Origin: Pseudomonas sp. S04
GTDB lineage: Bacteria; Pseudomonadota; Gammaproteobacteria; Pseudomonadales; Pseudomonadaceae
Length of the DNA: 64,000 bases
Assembly (NCBI RefSeq): GCF_009834545.1
Contig: NZ_CP019427.1
Coordinates: 6,034,670-6,098,669 of the forward strand
Direction: 5' to 3'
The notes under the pieces are model-generated. The model did no database searches. It worked only from the letters and a program-made list of their open reading frames with translations, and had not been told where the DNA came from. This document shows, piece after piece, positions 16,910 through 24,798 of this stretch (the stretch's first letter is position 1; every line of letters starts with the position of its first letter). Made by a program: the position numbers and the translations under genes.

Positions 16910-18093
16910 GGCGTGTAGATATCGTCCCGGGTCCAGGGCAGCTCGTGGCTGCCATCGGCATGGGCCTTGACCGCCAGGATCTGGTGCAGGTTGATCCAGC
17001 CCCGCGCGAACGCGTAGGCGCAGCCTGCCAGGTACAGCCGCCAGATCCGCAGCGCTTGCTCCGGCACCTCTTTGGCCGCAGCTTCAAGGTTGTCTTCCAG
17101 GCGCTCGCTCCAGTGATCCAGAGTGCGCGCGTAGTGCAGGCGCAAGCTTTCGACATCGACTATTTCCAGGCCCACCTCGCTGATCTCGGCCGAGATCATC
17201 GACAGATGGGGTAGCTCGCCATTGGGGAACACATAACGCTCGATGAACTCGCCGGCGCCTCGCCCCACTGGCCGACCATCGATATGTTTGGCGGTAATCC
17301 CGTGGTTCATCACCAGGCCGCCTTCGCGGACCGCACCAAATAAAGTCTGGCAGTACTGCGCCAGGTTGGCGTGGCCGACGTGTTCGAACATGCCGACGCT
17401 TACCACCTTGTCGAATCGGCCATCCTGCGGCAGGTCGCGATAGTCGAGCAGTTGCAACTCCACCAGATCCTCCAGCCCTTCGTCGCTGACCCGCTGCCGG
17501 GCCAACGCCAGTTGCTCTTTGCTCAGGGTCACGCCGAACACCCTGACCCCGAATTCCCGCGCCGCATACCGCGCCAACCCGCCCCAGCCGCAGCCGACAT
17601 CCAGCAAGTATTCACCCGGTTGCAGCCGCAGCTTGCGGCACAGGTGGCGGAATTTTGCTTGCTGGGCCTGCTCCAGGGATTCGCTGCCGGTTTCGAAATA
17701 GGCACAGGAATAGGCCATGTCGCTGTCCAGCCACAGCTGGTAGAAGGCATTCGACAGGTCGTAGTGGTAGGAGATCGCCGCCGCATCGGTGGCCTTGTCA
17801 TGCAGGCTGCGTACCGGCTGGTCGTCATCGTCTTCGTTGAGCAGGGCCTGGCTCCACTCATCACACACCCGGATCACGTCGCTGATCGAACCTTCGAGTT
17901 CGAGCTTGCCCTCGACGAAGGCCGCGCCCAACAGGTCCAGGCTGGGGTGGGTAAATTGCGCGACCATTTGCGGGTCCTTGACCACAATCGTGACACTGGG
18001 CGCAGGGCCCAGGTTAAATTCGTGGCCGTCCCAGAGTCGCAAGCGAAGCGGCAGTTGCAGATTCTGTAAGGCCGGTGGAAGTTGCGCGAGCAT
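16906..18093 (-). CDS. Cyclopropane-fatty-acyl-phospholipid synthase-like methyltransferase
   Basis: SAM-dependent methyltransferase of the CFA synthase family, 395 residues. Motif I is [20 protein letters not shown] near residue 165, followed by [16 protein letters not shown] and the CFA-type [17 protein letters not shown] near 235. The C-terminal segment [19 protein letters not shown] is the lipid-substrate part of the family. It could make cyclopropane fatty acids or modify another lipid; pseudomonads carry several paralogues. A perfect 16-bp palindrome (18108-18123) lies just upstream of its ribosome binding region (AGGGGAAT), so it probably has a dedicated repressor. Confidence 0.88.
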   Translation of the reverse strand: MLAQLPPALQNLQLPLRLRLWDGHEFNLGPAPSVTIVVKDPQMVAQFTHPSLDLLGAAFVEGKLELEGSISDVIRVCDEWSQALLNEDDDDQPVRSLHDKATDAAAISYHYDLSNAFYQLWLDSDMAYSCAYFETGSESLEQAQQAKFRHLCRKLRLQPGEYLLDVGCGWGGLARYAAREFGVRVFGVTLSKEQLALARQRVSDEGLEDLVELQLLDYRDLPQDGRFDKVVSVGMFEHVGHANLAQYCQTLFGAVREGGLVMNHGITAKHIDGRPVGRGAGEFIERYVFPNGELPHLSMISAEISEVGLEIVDVESLRLHYARTLDHWSERLEDNLEAAAKEVPEQALRIWRLYLAGCAYAFARGWINLHQILAVKAHADGSHELPWTRDDIYTP

Positions 18094-18107
18094 GAAAATT
18101 CCCCTTG

Positions 18108-18123
18108 TTTCAGACGTCTGAAA
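18108..18123. promoter_or_regulatory. Perfect 16-bp palindrome upstream of the CFA-synthase-like gene
   Basis: TTTCAGACGTCTGAAA is perfectly self-complementary and sits 15-30 nt upstream of the start codon at 18093. Length and placement suit a dimeric repressor of the TetR type. The cognate regulator is not evident in the window. Confidence 0.6.
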
Positions 18124-18257
18124 TGAGGGTAGACCATAGTAGAAAATTAGCTGGCTATCGAATCAGACAGCTGCGCAGGCACGCCCTCACTGCGGTTGAC
18201 TGTCATTTCTGGTTTCAGTTCGATAAAGCCGATTGCTCACAATTTGTCCCGCCTACA

Positions 18258-18273
18258 TGTTCCACGTGGAACC
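18258..18273. other. parS: parS-like ParB binding site, intergenic
   Basis: TGTTCCACGTGGAACC carries the full palindromic parS core GTTCCACGTGGAAC with a change only in the last base of the 16-mer. It lies between two leftward genes, 6.8 kb from the site inside folE2 and about 45 kb from the rpmH-dnaA gap. Confidence 0.87.
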
Positions 18274-18317
18274 CCGCGCCTGGCTACCAACCGAACGCGG
18301 GGTACGCCGTTACTGGC

Positions 18318-20459
18318 TCAGGAAGCCTGGCGCCGGCGCCGCAGCAACAACAGGCCCGCTACCCCCACCAGGAGCAGCCCGCCAACCTGCAGCACGCGCT
18401 TGTATGGGCGCAAGTCCGAACGCACGTTGTCCACTGCCTCGGTCACGTAGCGCTGGTTGGCGGCGGCGAAGTCCGGCTCCTCACACTGCTGGCCAAAGTT
18501 CTCTGCCCACGGCACATAAGGCCCCTGCTCGACGTAGCGCCGGTACAACGCACGCTGGTCCTCAAGGCCGGTATCCCAGCCCGAGGCCTTGCACAGCACG
18601 GCGGCGAAGGCCTGGCTGGTATGGGGCAGCAGGTCGGCCGCCTGGCTCGCCAGCGCGGTGGCGACGTAGCGATAGTGGAAGCGCTCGTTTGGCTGGGCGA
18701 CGCTGGCTTGCTGACGCTGGACTTCGCCGAGGGCGATCAGGGGGGCGACCTTGATCTCGGGGATGTCGAGGCTGAAGTTGCCATCGAAGGTGGCGAAATC
18801 CGGGGCCAGCTCGTAGCCGAGCAGCTCCATGCCGTGTTCCCGGGCCAACCGGCCCGCGTCATAGAAGGCTGCGGCACGTTTGGTCGGCCACCAGCTCGAC
18901 TGCGCGGTTTCGCGCAAGCCCACGTACTCCTTGGCCAGCGCCTGCAGCCCAGGGTTGTCGAAGTACGCCGCGGCCTCGGCATAACGCTCCTCGCGCAGCA
19001 AACGCCGGCCCAGCAGGTCGCGCAAGCGCGCGCTCACCGGCAGGGGCTCGTAGTTGTCACGCTGCTCCTGGGTCAGTGGTGCGGGGGCCGGCACTTGCTG
19101 GTCCACGAACTGCTTGAGTTCGTCCACCGTCAGCACCCGCTCCGCAACCAGCGCGGCGTCCTGCCAATACAGGTCCTGGCTGCGGTACAACTGCTCGAAT
19201 GCCTGCAGGTAGTCGCCGCGCTCCAATGCCAGCAAGGCACTTTCACCCTCGACCCGGCAGCCAGGCTTCAGCGCTTCATAGTCACCGCTGGCGGTGTTGC
19301 GCAGGCCCCAGTCTTCATCCTGGGGAAAGGCTTTGGCCGCCTTGGCATACGCACTGGCAGCCAAGGCCTTGTCGCCGTCGCGCAGCGCCATTTTTGCCCG
19401 CAGCCACCAGGCCAGGCCACCGTCACCGGCATGCTCGAGCAGGGTTTTGCTGGTGGCGTAATCACCGATCTGGTAGTTCAGCGCCGCCAGGCGGTCAGCA
19501 TTTTCCAGGCTGCCGGTAGTGCTCTGTATCAGGGCCTTGATGATTTTCTGTTCAGCCGGCGGTTGCTCACCGAAGGACCAGCCTACGTGGCTGATCAACG
19601 CCGCCGTGACCAATTGCTGGACCGCCTGGCCTTCGAGCAAGGGGATGAGCTGCGCCTCAGGCATGGCATTGAGCTCATCGATCAACTGCTTGAGGGAGCT
19701 GTAGCCGACGGGCGAACCTTGCCGGCTCTGGGTCGCGTACAACTCGACAGCACTGTTCCAGTCACCCGCCTGGCGCACCAGTCGCGCTTCTTCACCGAGG
19801 CTGGCAATACCCAGTTCGAGCGGGTCACTGAAGCCGTCGACACTCAGTTGACGGGTCTGGATAAAGGCCTGCCGGGCTTGTTGCAAGACGTCCTGACTGG
19901 CGGGTTGATGCTGCTCGCTGGCCTGCTGATTGATAGCCATCAATGCCCGGCCGAGCGAGTACGCGGCCCAGGTGCTGCGCAAGGCGCGTTGACCGGCCGG
20001 GAGCGCCAGCACCTGGCGGAAGTAGTCGGCTGCCGTGGCCGCATCGCCAGCGTTGAACGCCACCGCACCGGCGGTATAGAGGCTGAGTTCCGGGGCCAGG
20101 CCGGCACTCTCGGCCAACACCTGGTGCGCGTCCTGCAGGGTTCGCAGCCGGGTTACCTGCGCGCGCTGCGCATCAGTCAGGCCCAGCTGTTCAGCGTTGA
20201 TCCGGGCCTGTACGTAGGGGTCCAGGTCACTGTCGTAATCGCGGCTGAGGCCAGTTGTCGCCGCTGGTTTCAGGCCGGCGATGACCTTGCCCAGGCGATT
20301 GATCTCGAACTGGAAACTGCCTTCCGGCAACTCACCCAGGGTCATCGCCCGGTCGCCCAACAGGCGCAGTGGAAAGTCCGGCCCGCAGGCGGTGGCAGTG
20401 CCCAGCGGCAGAAACAGACTCAACGCGAGCAAATGCCGCGACCAGTTACGGGAATACAT
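18318..20459 (-). CDS. Large exported protein of unknown function with C-terminal membrane anchor
   Basis: A 713-residue protein without a family I recognise. The start at 20459 has a near-perfect AAGGAGG seven nt upstream. The signal peptide (LLALSLFLPLGTATAC) ends at a Cys followed by GPDFP; the -3 position is not ideal for a lipobox, so a lipoprotein is possible but unproven. The body is mostly helical with TPR-like helix pairs (such as AAYSLGRALMAINQQ and LAALNYQIGDYATSKTLLEHA). The end has one hydrophobic segment, VLQVGGLLLVGVAGLLLL, then RRRRQAS, fitting a periplasmic domain anchored in the inner membrane. It overlaps the DUF3142 gene by 14 nt and is surely cotranscribed with it. Confidence 0.72.
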   Translation of the reverse strand: MYSRNWSRHLLALSLFLPLGTATACGPDFPLRLLGDRAMTLGELPEGSFQFEINRLGKVIAGLKPAATTGLSRDYDSDLDPYVQARINAEQLGLTDAQRAQVTRLRTLQDAHQVLAESAGLAPELSLYTAGAVAFNAGDAATAADYFRQVLALPAGQRALRSTWAAYSLGRALMAINQQASEQHQPASQDVLQQARQAFIQTRQLSVDGFSDPLELGIASLGEEARLVRQAGDWNSAVELYATQSRQGSPVGYSSLKQLIDELNAMPEAQLIPLLEGQAVQQLVTAALISHVGWSFGEQPPAEQKIIKALIQSTTGSLENADRLAALNYQIGDYATSKTLLEHAGDGGLAWWLRAKMALRDGDKALAASAYAKAAKAFPQDEDWGLRNTASGDYEALKPGCRVEGESALLALERGDYLQAFEQLYRSQDLYWQDAALVAERVLTVDELKQFVDQQVPAPAPLTQEQRDNYEPLPVSARLRDLLGRRLLREERYAEAAAYFDNPGLQALAKEYVGLRETAQSSWWPTKRAAAFYDAGRLAREHGMELLGYELAPDFATFDGNFSLDIPEIKVAPLIALGEVQRQQASVAQPNERFHYRYVATALASQAADLLPHTSQAFAAVLCKASGWDTGLEDQRALYRRYVEQGPYVPWAENFGQQCEEPDFAAANQRYVTEAVDNVRSDLRPYKRVLQVGGLLLVGVAGLLLLRRRRQAS

Positions 20460-21645
20460 GTGAACCTCCTTGATCAATTTGTGTGCAGCGTGCCCAACCC
20501 AGGGTGCGCTCGGCACCGGCGGGCAAACGGCCGTCCCTGAGGCGGCTGAAACTCAGTTGTCCAGGCGTCTGCTGTACGGCATAGCCGTTGAGCGCATCTA
20601 CGGCGACGCATTGGCTGACGGCCAGGGTCACCCGTTGCGGCAACGTGCCGTCGAGGTTGCCGTCATTTCTGACCACGATGTCGTACAGACCTTGCTGGCT
20701 GGAAAGGTTCAACGCCAGGCGGCTGCGCAGTTGCTCGCCGCGCGCCACGGCACCCAGGGTTGTCAGGCTCCAGGCACGCCGGTCGCCCTTGAGCGGCAGG
20801 CGAAACCAGATCAATCCGGCCAGGTGTGGCGGCGGCTCGGCACGCAACTGGCTGGCCAGTGTCGCCAGTTGTTGCGGGTCGGCCATCAGTTCGCGGCGCT
20901 GGCCGACCCGTTCGATCGGCACTTCACTCTCCACCAGGGGCGCCCCGCCCTCTCCCGGCAGCAGGGCGATGCCATAGGCCGGCAATGCCAGGTAAAACGG
21001 TTGCCGAGTGATGCGGCTCCAGCGCTCAGCCCATTGCTTGGCTTGCACCGGGTCGAACAGGCCAAGCTCCGGACGGCTCACCGCGTGCACTTGCAAGACG
21101 CTGCTGTCGACCGCCGCCAGCAAGGCCGCCAGCTCGGGACTGTCGAGCCAGGCCGGCAAGGCCGTGATGCTCAGCTTCAAGGAGGCGGGCAAGGCCTGGC
21201 GCAAACCCAGCAGGAACTCGCGATAGGCCGGTAATCGCGCGGTCCCGGCATCGTGATCGATTTCCACACCTGCCAGCGTCAAGCCCAAGGCCTGCCAATC
21301 GGCGACCATTTGCAGGATCTGCGCCGTGGTATCGACCGGGTCCTGGTGCTTGAGCTGGCCATCCAGGCGGACCACCGCAATCAGCGACCGGCCGTCACGC
21401 TGCAACAACGGCCCATCGATCTGCGCGCGACGCCAGCCGCCTTGTGGATAAGTCTGCAGGGCGAGGACCCGCAGGGTGGAAAAATCGGCACGCGATTGCG
21501 CCAGCGCCTCGGCATGGGCGGTGGTCCATTGGCGCTGCCAGATGTAGAGCTGCTGATCGAGGGGGGGCGCGGTCGACTGCTGGCAACCGCCCAGGAGCGC
21601 GAGGCTGAACAACAGCGCACGACGCAGAAGATAAATCGAAGACAT
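20446..21645 (-). CDS. DUF3142 lipoprotein
   Basis: Predicted lipoprotein of 399 residues. The start at 21645 (MSSIYLLRRALLFSLALLGGCQQ) yields a lipobox L-G-G-C near residue 19; the longer frame would read through the GGGGTAT repeat and is rejected. Domain DUF3142 has a TIM-barrel-like pattern of strands (LIAVVRLDGQL, LAGVEIDHDAG, LKLSITALPAWL, LAGLIWFRLPL), reminiscent of glycosidase-like folds, but no catalytic assignment is justified. Translationally coupled to the 713-residue partner downstream. The function is unknown; an envelope role is inferred from export signals on both proteins. Confidence 0.82.
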   Translation of the reverse strand: MSSIYLLRRALLFSLALLGGCQQSTAPPLDQQLYIWQRQWTTAHAEALAQSRADFSTLRVLALQTYPQGGWRRAQIDGPLLQRDGRSLIAVVRLDGQLKHQDPVDTTAQILQMVADWQALGLTLAGVEIDHDAGTARLPAYREFLLGLRQALPASLKLSITALPAWLDSPELAALLAAVDSSVLQVHAVSRPELGLFDPVQAKQWAERWSRITRQPFYLALPAYGIALLPGEGGAPLVESEVPIERVGQRRELMADPQQLATLASQLRAEPPPHLAGLIWFRLPLKGDRRAWSLTTLGAVARGEQLRSRLALNLSSQQGLYDIVVRNDGNLDGTLPQRVTLAVSQCVAVDALNGYAVQQTPGQLSFSRLRDGRLPAGAERTLGWARCTQIDQGGSHVFP

Positions 21646-21687
21646 TAAGGGCCCGTGGCTGAAGGACTGACCTGGCCCGCTGGGGGT

Positions 21688-21736
21688 GGGGTATGGGGTA
21701 TGGGGTATGGGGTATGGGGTATGGGGTATGGGGTAT
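21688..21736. repeat. Tandem heptamer (GGGGTAT) x 7
   Basis: Seven perfect head-to-tail copies of GGGGTAT followed by GGG. Eight G tracts spaced by TAT give strong G-quadruplex potential on the plus strand. It lies 43 nt upstream of the DUF3142 start codon and touches the REPIN at 21741. Copy number may vary between strains because short perfect repeats slip. Confidence 0.95.
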
Positions 21737-21740
21737 GGGC

Positions 21741-21838
21741 GTAGGAGCGAGCTTGCTCGCGAAAAACTCAAGAGCGACGGGTTTTTTCAGACAGCACGCG
21801 TCATCGTTAACGTCCATCGCGAGCAAGCTCGCTCCTAC
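21741..21838. repeat. REPIN (paired REP inverted repeat)
   Basis: The 22-nt left arm at 21741-21762 (starting GTAGGAGCGAGC) is the exact reverse complement of the right arm at 21817-21838 (ending GCTCGCTCCTAC). The 54-nt spacer is non-coding. This is the classical P. fluorescens REPIN layout, mobilised by a RAYT transposase encoded elsewhere. Confidence 0.92.
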
Positions 21839-21896
21839 ACCCATAACCCCACATACGCGCATCAACACCCACACACAGCCGGGCCGGTGCGTCAGC

Positions 21897-22760
21897 CTAC
21901 GCAGCCAATGGCTTGCGGGCAATGATCACCTGACTTTTTGCGACTACGCCATCCAGCGCCTGCTTGATCTGCTCGCCGCGTGGCGACTCCAGGACCGCCG
22001 CCCAGGTCTCGGCCCAGTGGTTGAGCAGCGGATGGTCGGGACTGCTCAGGTCGACCTTGGCTTCCCAGAACAACATCATCCACAGCGACCAGTAAAAGCC
22101 GTACTGGCTGTGGCTGAGCACTTCCAGCCCGGCGTCGCTGACCATCTGCTTGAACTGATCTTCGCTGATGATGCGGATGTGGTTAGGCTTCTGGAAGTAC
22201 TCGGGGGCGGCGATGTCTTTCTGCAGGTTTTCCGAACTGGGGTGCGGGACACTCAGCAGATAGAGCGCGCCCGGCTTGCCGACGCGCACCAGTTCGGCGA
22301 GAAACTGCGCGGGGTCGTCGACGTGTTCGATGACCTCGGTGGACACCACCCGGGTCGCCGTCTGATCGGCAATCGGCAGTGGCGCGCAGTCGGTGACGTG
22401 GCACTCGACGCTGGCCGCGATGGTATCGCCCAGGCGCAGGCGAGTGGCTTCGACCTTGGCCGCGTCGATGTCGGCAATGATGATGTGCGCCCCCCGGGTA
22501 GCACAGAAGTGCACGTTGCCACCGTCACCACACCCCACGTCCAGCAGCGTGTCGGCGGCCGTTACCGGAAAGCCGGTGAACAATTCGCCGGTCTGCTGGT
22601 TGAACCAGCCACTGAGCACCGCATCGCGCAGGCCCAGCATGTAGGGATCGACCTTGGGTGCCGGCGCAGGCGTTGCCGCGGGGGGCGCGGCTGGCGCAGG
22701 GGGACAGGCCGCAGCGGGGGCAACAGCGCCCCCTGCCAGCTTCTTCAACAGGCTCAGCAT
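21897..22760 (-). CDS. SAM-dependent methyltransferase of the A-band polysaccharide locus (PA5459-like)
   Basis: Class I methyltransferase of 287 residues. A Pro/Ala-rich linker (about residues 12-36) follows a short N-terminal helix. Motif I is LLDVGCGDGGN near residue 73, the acidic loop IIIADIDAAK near 94, and VVSTEVIEHVDDPAQFL near 138. By position and type it matches PAO1 PA5459, the last of the five genes shown important for common polysaccharide antigen synthesis. O-methylation of rhamnan residues is a plausible role. It is a paralogue of the gene at 23905-24798, and overlaps the acyltransferase by 7 nt. Confidence 0.83.
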   Translation of the reverse strand: MLSLLKKLAGGAVAPAAACPPAPAAPPAATPAPAPKVDPYMLGLRDAVLSGWFNQQTGELFTGFPVTAADTLLDVGCGDGGNVHFCATRGAHIIIADIDAAKVEATRLRLGDTIAASVECHVTDCAPLPIADQTATRVVSTEVIEHVDDPAQFLAELVRVGKPGALYLLSVPHPSSENLQKDIAAPEYFQKPNHIRIISEDQFKQMVSDAGLEVLSHSQYGFYWSLWMMLFWEAKVDLSSPDHPLLNHWAETWAAVLESPRGEQIKQALDGVVAKSQVIIARKPLAA

Positions 22761-23908
22761 GAGGTGACTCCTGGGGATGGGGTGGCCGCTCGGGACGCAC
22801 TCAAGCGTTTGACCAACGCCGCGCCGCGATTACGCATGGGCATTTCGATAAACCGGTAGTTGAGCTCGCTCAACAGCACGATCAGGCCGAACGCCAGCAA
22901 GATCGTGATGATCGGGTGGCCGGCCGGGCTCGGCAAAGACGCCGCCTGCAAGCGAAAGATCAATTCGCGCACCAGCGCATAGGCCGGGATATGGATCAGG
23001 TAGATGCCATAGGAGCGACTGCCGATCCAGATCATCACCCGCTTGAACAGCCCCGGTGGCATCAGGTAGTCACAGTTGTAGGACGCCAGCCAGACCAGCA
23101 CCGCACTGAGCAGCGCGATGGCGCCGATGCGGTAGGAGGTGAAGGTAAAACGATCGGTCGCCAGAAAGCTCATCAACATGGCAATGGCCACCAGCACCGC
23201 GATACCTGCCCAGGGCCGGCGCAAGAAGGTCGGCTGCCAACGGCGGTAGGAAGGTTGTGCACTCCACATGGCCAGCAACACCCCCAACGCCAGCGCGTCG
23301 GTGCGGAGCACCATCAGGATCGGCGTGCGCAACGTCAGCAGTTGCACCGCCACCAGCGCCAGCAAGGCCCACACCAGATGTTTGCGGCAGACCAGGATCA
23401 ACAACGGAAACAACAGGTAGAACTGCTCCTCCAGGGACAGGCTCCAGTACACGAAGCTGGTGCCGTACTCATAGTGGAAGAAGCTGTCGGCGAAGCGGAA
23501 GTTGGCGTACTGCAACACCCCGGCCAGCGTCGCCTGCAGGTTGGCGGCCAGGGTGCCGAAGGCGCCTGAGCGGTTGATGAACAGGCAGGCCAGGAGCATC
23601 AGCGCTAGCCACAACCAGGCCGACGGCAGGAGTCGAAAGGCGCGCCGCAGCCAGAAATTGCGGGTCTGCTCCCAGCACTCCTGGCGCGTACTGCAGCCCT
23701 GCAGCGCGGGGATCAGGCTGCGCGCGATGACAAACCCGGAAATCGCGAAAAACAGATCGACGCCCCACCAGGGCTGGCCCAGGGCATGGATGGCTTGCAA
23801 CAGCGGGACCTGCCCGGTGAACAGGCTGTCTTGCAGGTGATGGAACAGCACCCCGAGCACGGCAATGCCGCGCAACAGTTCGATGTCCATGATCCGCTTG
23901 TCACTCAT
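22754..23908 (-). CDS. Acyltransferase 3 family membrane protein (PA5458-like)
   Basis: OafA/YrhL-type acyltransferase of 384 residues with about ten transmembrane segments. Signatures: the N-terminal DIELLRGIAVLGVLFHHL (catalytic His region), WWGVDLFFAISGFVI, RAFRLLPS, and YWSLSLEEQFYLLFPLLIL. These enzymes move acyl (commonly acetyl) groups from the cytosol to sugars on the periplasmic side. Located between two methyltransferases, it probably decorates the A-band D-rhamnan, matching PA5458. It overlaps both neighbours by 4-7 nt. Confidence 0.87.
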   Translation of the reverse strand: MSDKRIMDIELLRGIAVLGVLFHHLQDSLFTGQVPLLQAIHALGQPWWGVDLFFAISGFVIARSLIPALQGCSTRQECWEQTRNFWLRRAFRLLPSAWLWLALMLLACLFINRSGAFGTLAANLQATLAGVLQYANFRFADSFFHYEYGTSFVYWSLSLEEQFYLLFPLLILVCRKHLVWALLALVAVQLLTLRTPILMVLRTDALALGVLLAMWSAQPSYRRWQPTFLRRPWAGIAVLVAIAMLMSFLATDRFTFTSYRIGAIALLSAVLVWLASYNCDYLMPPGLFKRVMIWIGSRSYGIYLIHIPAYALVRELIFRLQAASLPSPAGHPIITILLAFGLIVLLSELNYRFIEMPMRNRGAALVKRLSASRAATPSPGVTSC

Positions 23909-24798
23909 CCCGCGCTCCCCGGCGTTACTTCACCAACCATGGGCTTGCGCGCGATGATCACCTGGCTCTTGGGCATGAACTGGTCCAGCACCTGCTTGAT
24001 GGCCAACCCGTCGGGCTGCATCAGCAAGTCATGCCAGGTGCGGGCCCAGCCTTCCATCAGGGGCGGGTAAGGCGCCTGGATCCGGTCACGCACCGCGCCC
24101 GCCATATCCCGCCCCGCCGCACGCTCGCTGGCCCAGAAGAAGATCATGCCCATGACCCAGAAGAAGCCGGTGGCCTGGCGGTGTTCAATGATCAGCCCGG
24201 CGTCTTCGACCAGGGCGGCAAAGCGTTCATGGGAAAAGATCTGCACATGGTTCGGCGCCTGGAAATAGGCGGCAGGTGCGATGCCTCGTTGCAGGTGCTC
24301 ACCCACCGGCGCGGGCACGCTGAGCAAGTACTGGGCACCGGGACGACCCATGCGCACCAGCTCGGCCATGAACTGCTCGGGGGTATCGACGTGCTCCAGC
24401 ACTTCCATGCACACCACTTTGCTCGCACAGCCGTCCGCCAGCGGCAGCGGCAAGCTGTTGCTGACCAGGCCAAGGGCTGGGGCCTGGGTCATGGCATCCA
24501 CCTGGCGTGCCAGTTCGCGGACCTTGTCCTGTTCGCTGTCGGTAAAAATCACCGCGGCGCCCTGGCGCACTGCAAACAAGGTCGCCGCGCCCTCGCCACA
24601 ACCGACGTCGAGCAGGGTGTCGTCGGCGCCAATCGCAAAGCCCTTGAGCAATTCCCCAGTACCGCCGAGAAACCAGCCGTCGAGTACCGCATCGGTGAAA
24701 CCACAGTCACGCGGCGATACCACCGGGACCGGGGCCGGTACTGGCTCCGCTACCGGGACGGGCGCAGGACGCAGCCAGTCGAGCAGGCGGCCGATCAT
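23905..24798 (-). CDS. SAM-dependent methyltransferase of the A-band locus (PA5457-like)
   Basis: Class I methyltransferase of 297 residues, start at 24798 in an ATGA overlap with the upstream glycosyltransferase. The N-terminal amphipathic helix (MIGRLLDWLRP) is followed by a repetitive Pro/Val/Ala linker. Motif I is LLDVGCGEGAATLFAVRQGA near residue 66; VVCMEVLEHVDTPEQFMAEL near 135 mirrors the sister gene at 21897. Both end in KSQVIIARKP. The pair is therefore a duplication flanking the acyltransferase. Sugar methylation in the A-band polysaccharide is the likely role. Confidence 0.83.
   Translation of the reverse strand: MIGRLLDWLRPAPVPVAEPVPAPVPVVSPRDCGFTDAVLDGWFLGGTGELLKGFAIGADDTLLDVGCGEGAATLFAVRQGAAVIFTDSEQDKVRELARQVDAMTQAPALGLVSNSLPLPLADGCASKVVCMEVLEHVDTPEQFMAELVRMGRPGAQYLLSVPAPVGEHLQRGIAPAAYFQAPNHVQIFSHERFAALVEDAGLIIEHRQATGFFWVMGMIFFWASERAAGRDMAGAVRDRIQAPYPPLMEGWARTWHDLLMQPDGLAIKQVLDQFMPKSQVIIARKPMVGEVTPGSAG

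Noticed and set aside
18105-20540. Open frame of 811 codons on the plus strand opposite the 713-residue exported-protein gene
   Set aside because: The minus-strand gene has a near-perfect ribosome binding site, signal peptide and membrane anchor; the plus-strand frame has none and runs through a parS site.
21646-21771. Longer DUF3142 N-terminus reading through the heptamer repeat (PYPIPHT repeats)
   Set aside because: The internal start at 21645 begins with a lipoprotein signal; the repeat-encoded peptide is an artefact of the open frame.
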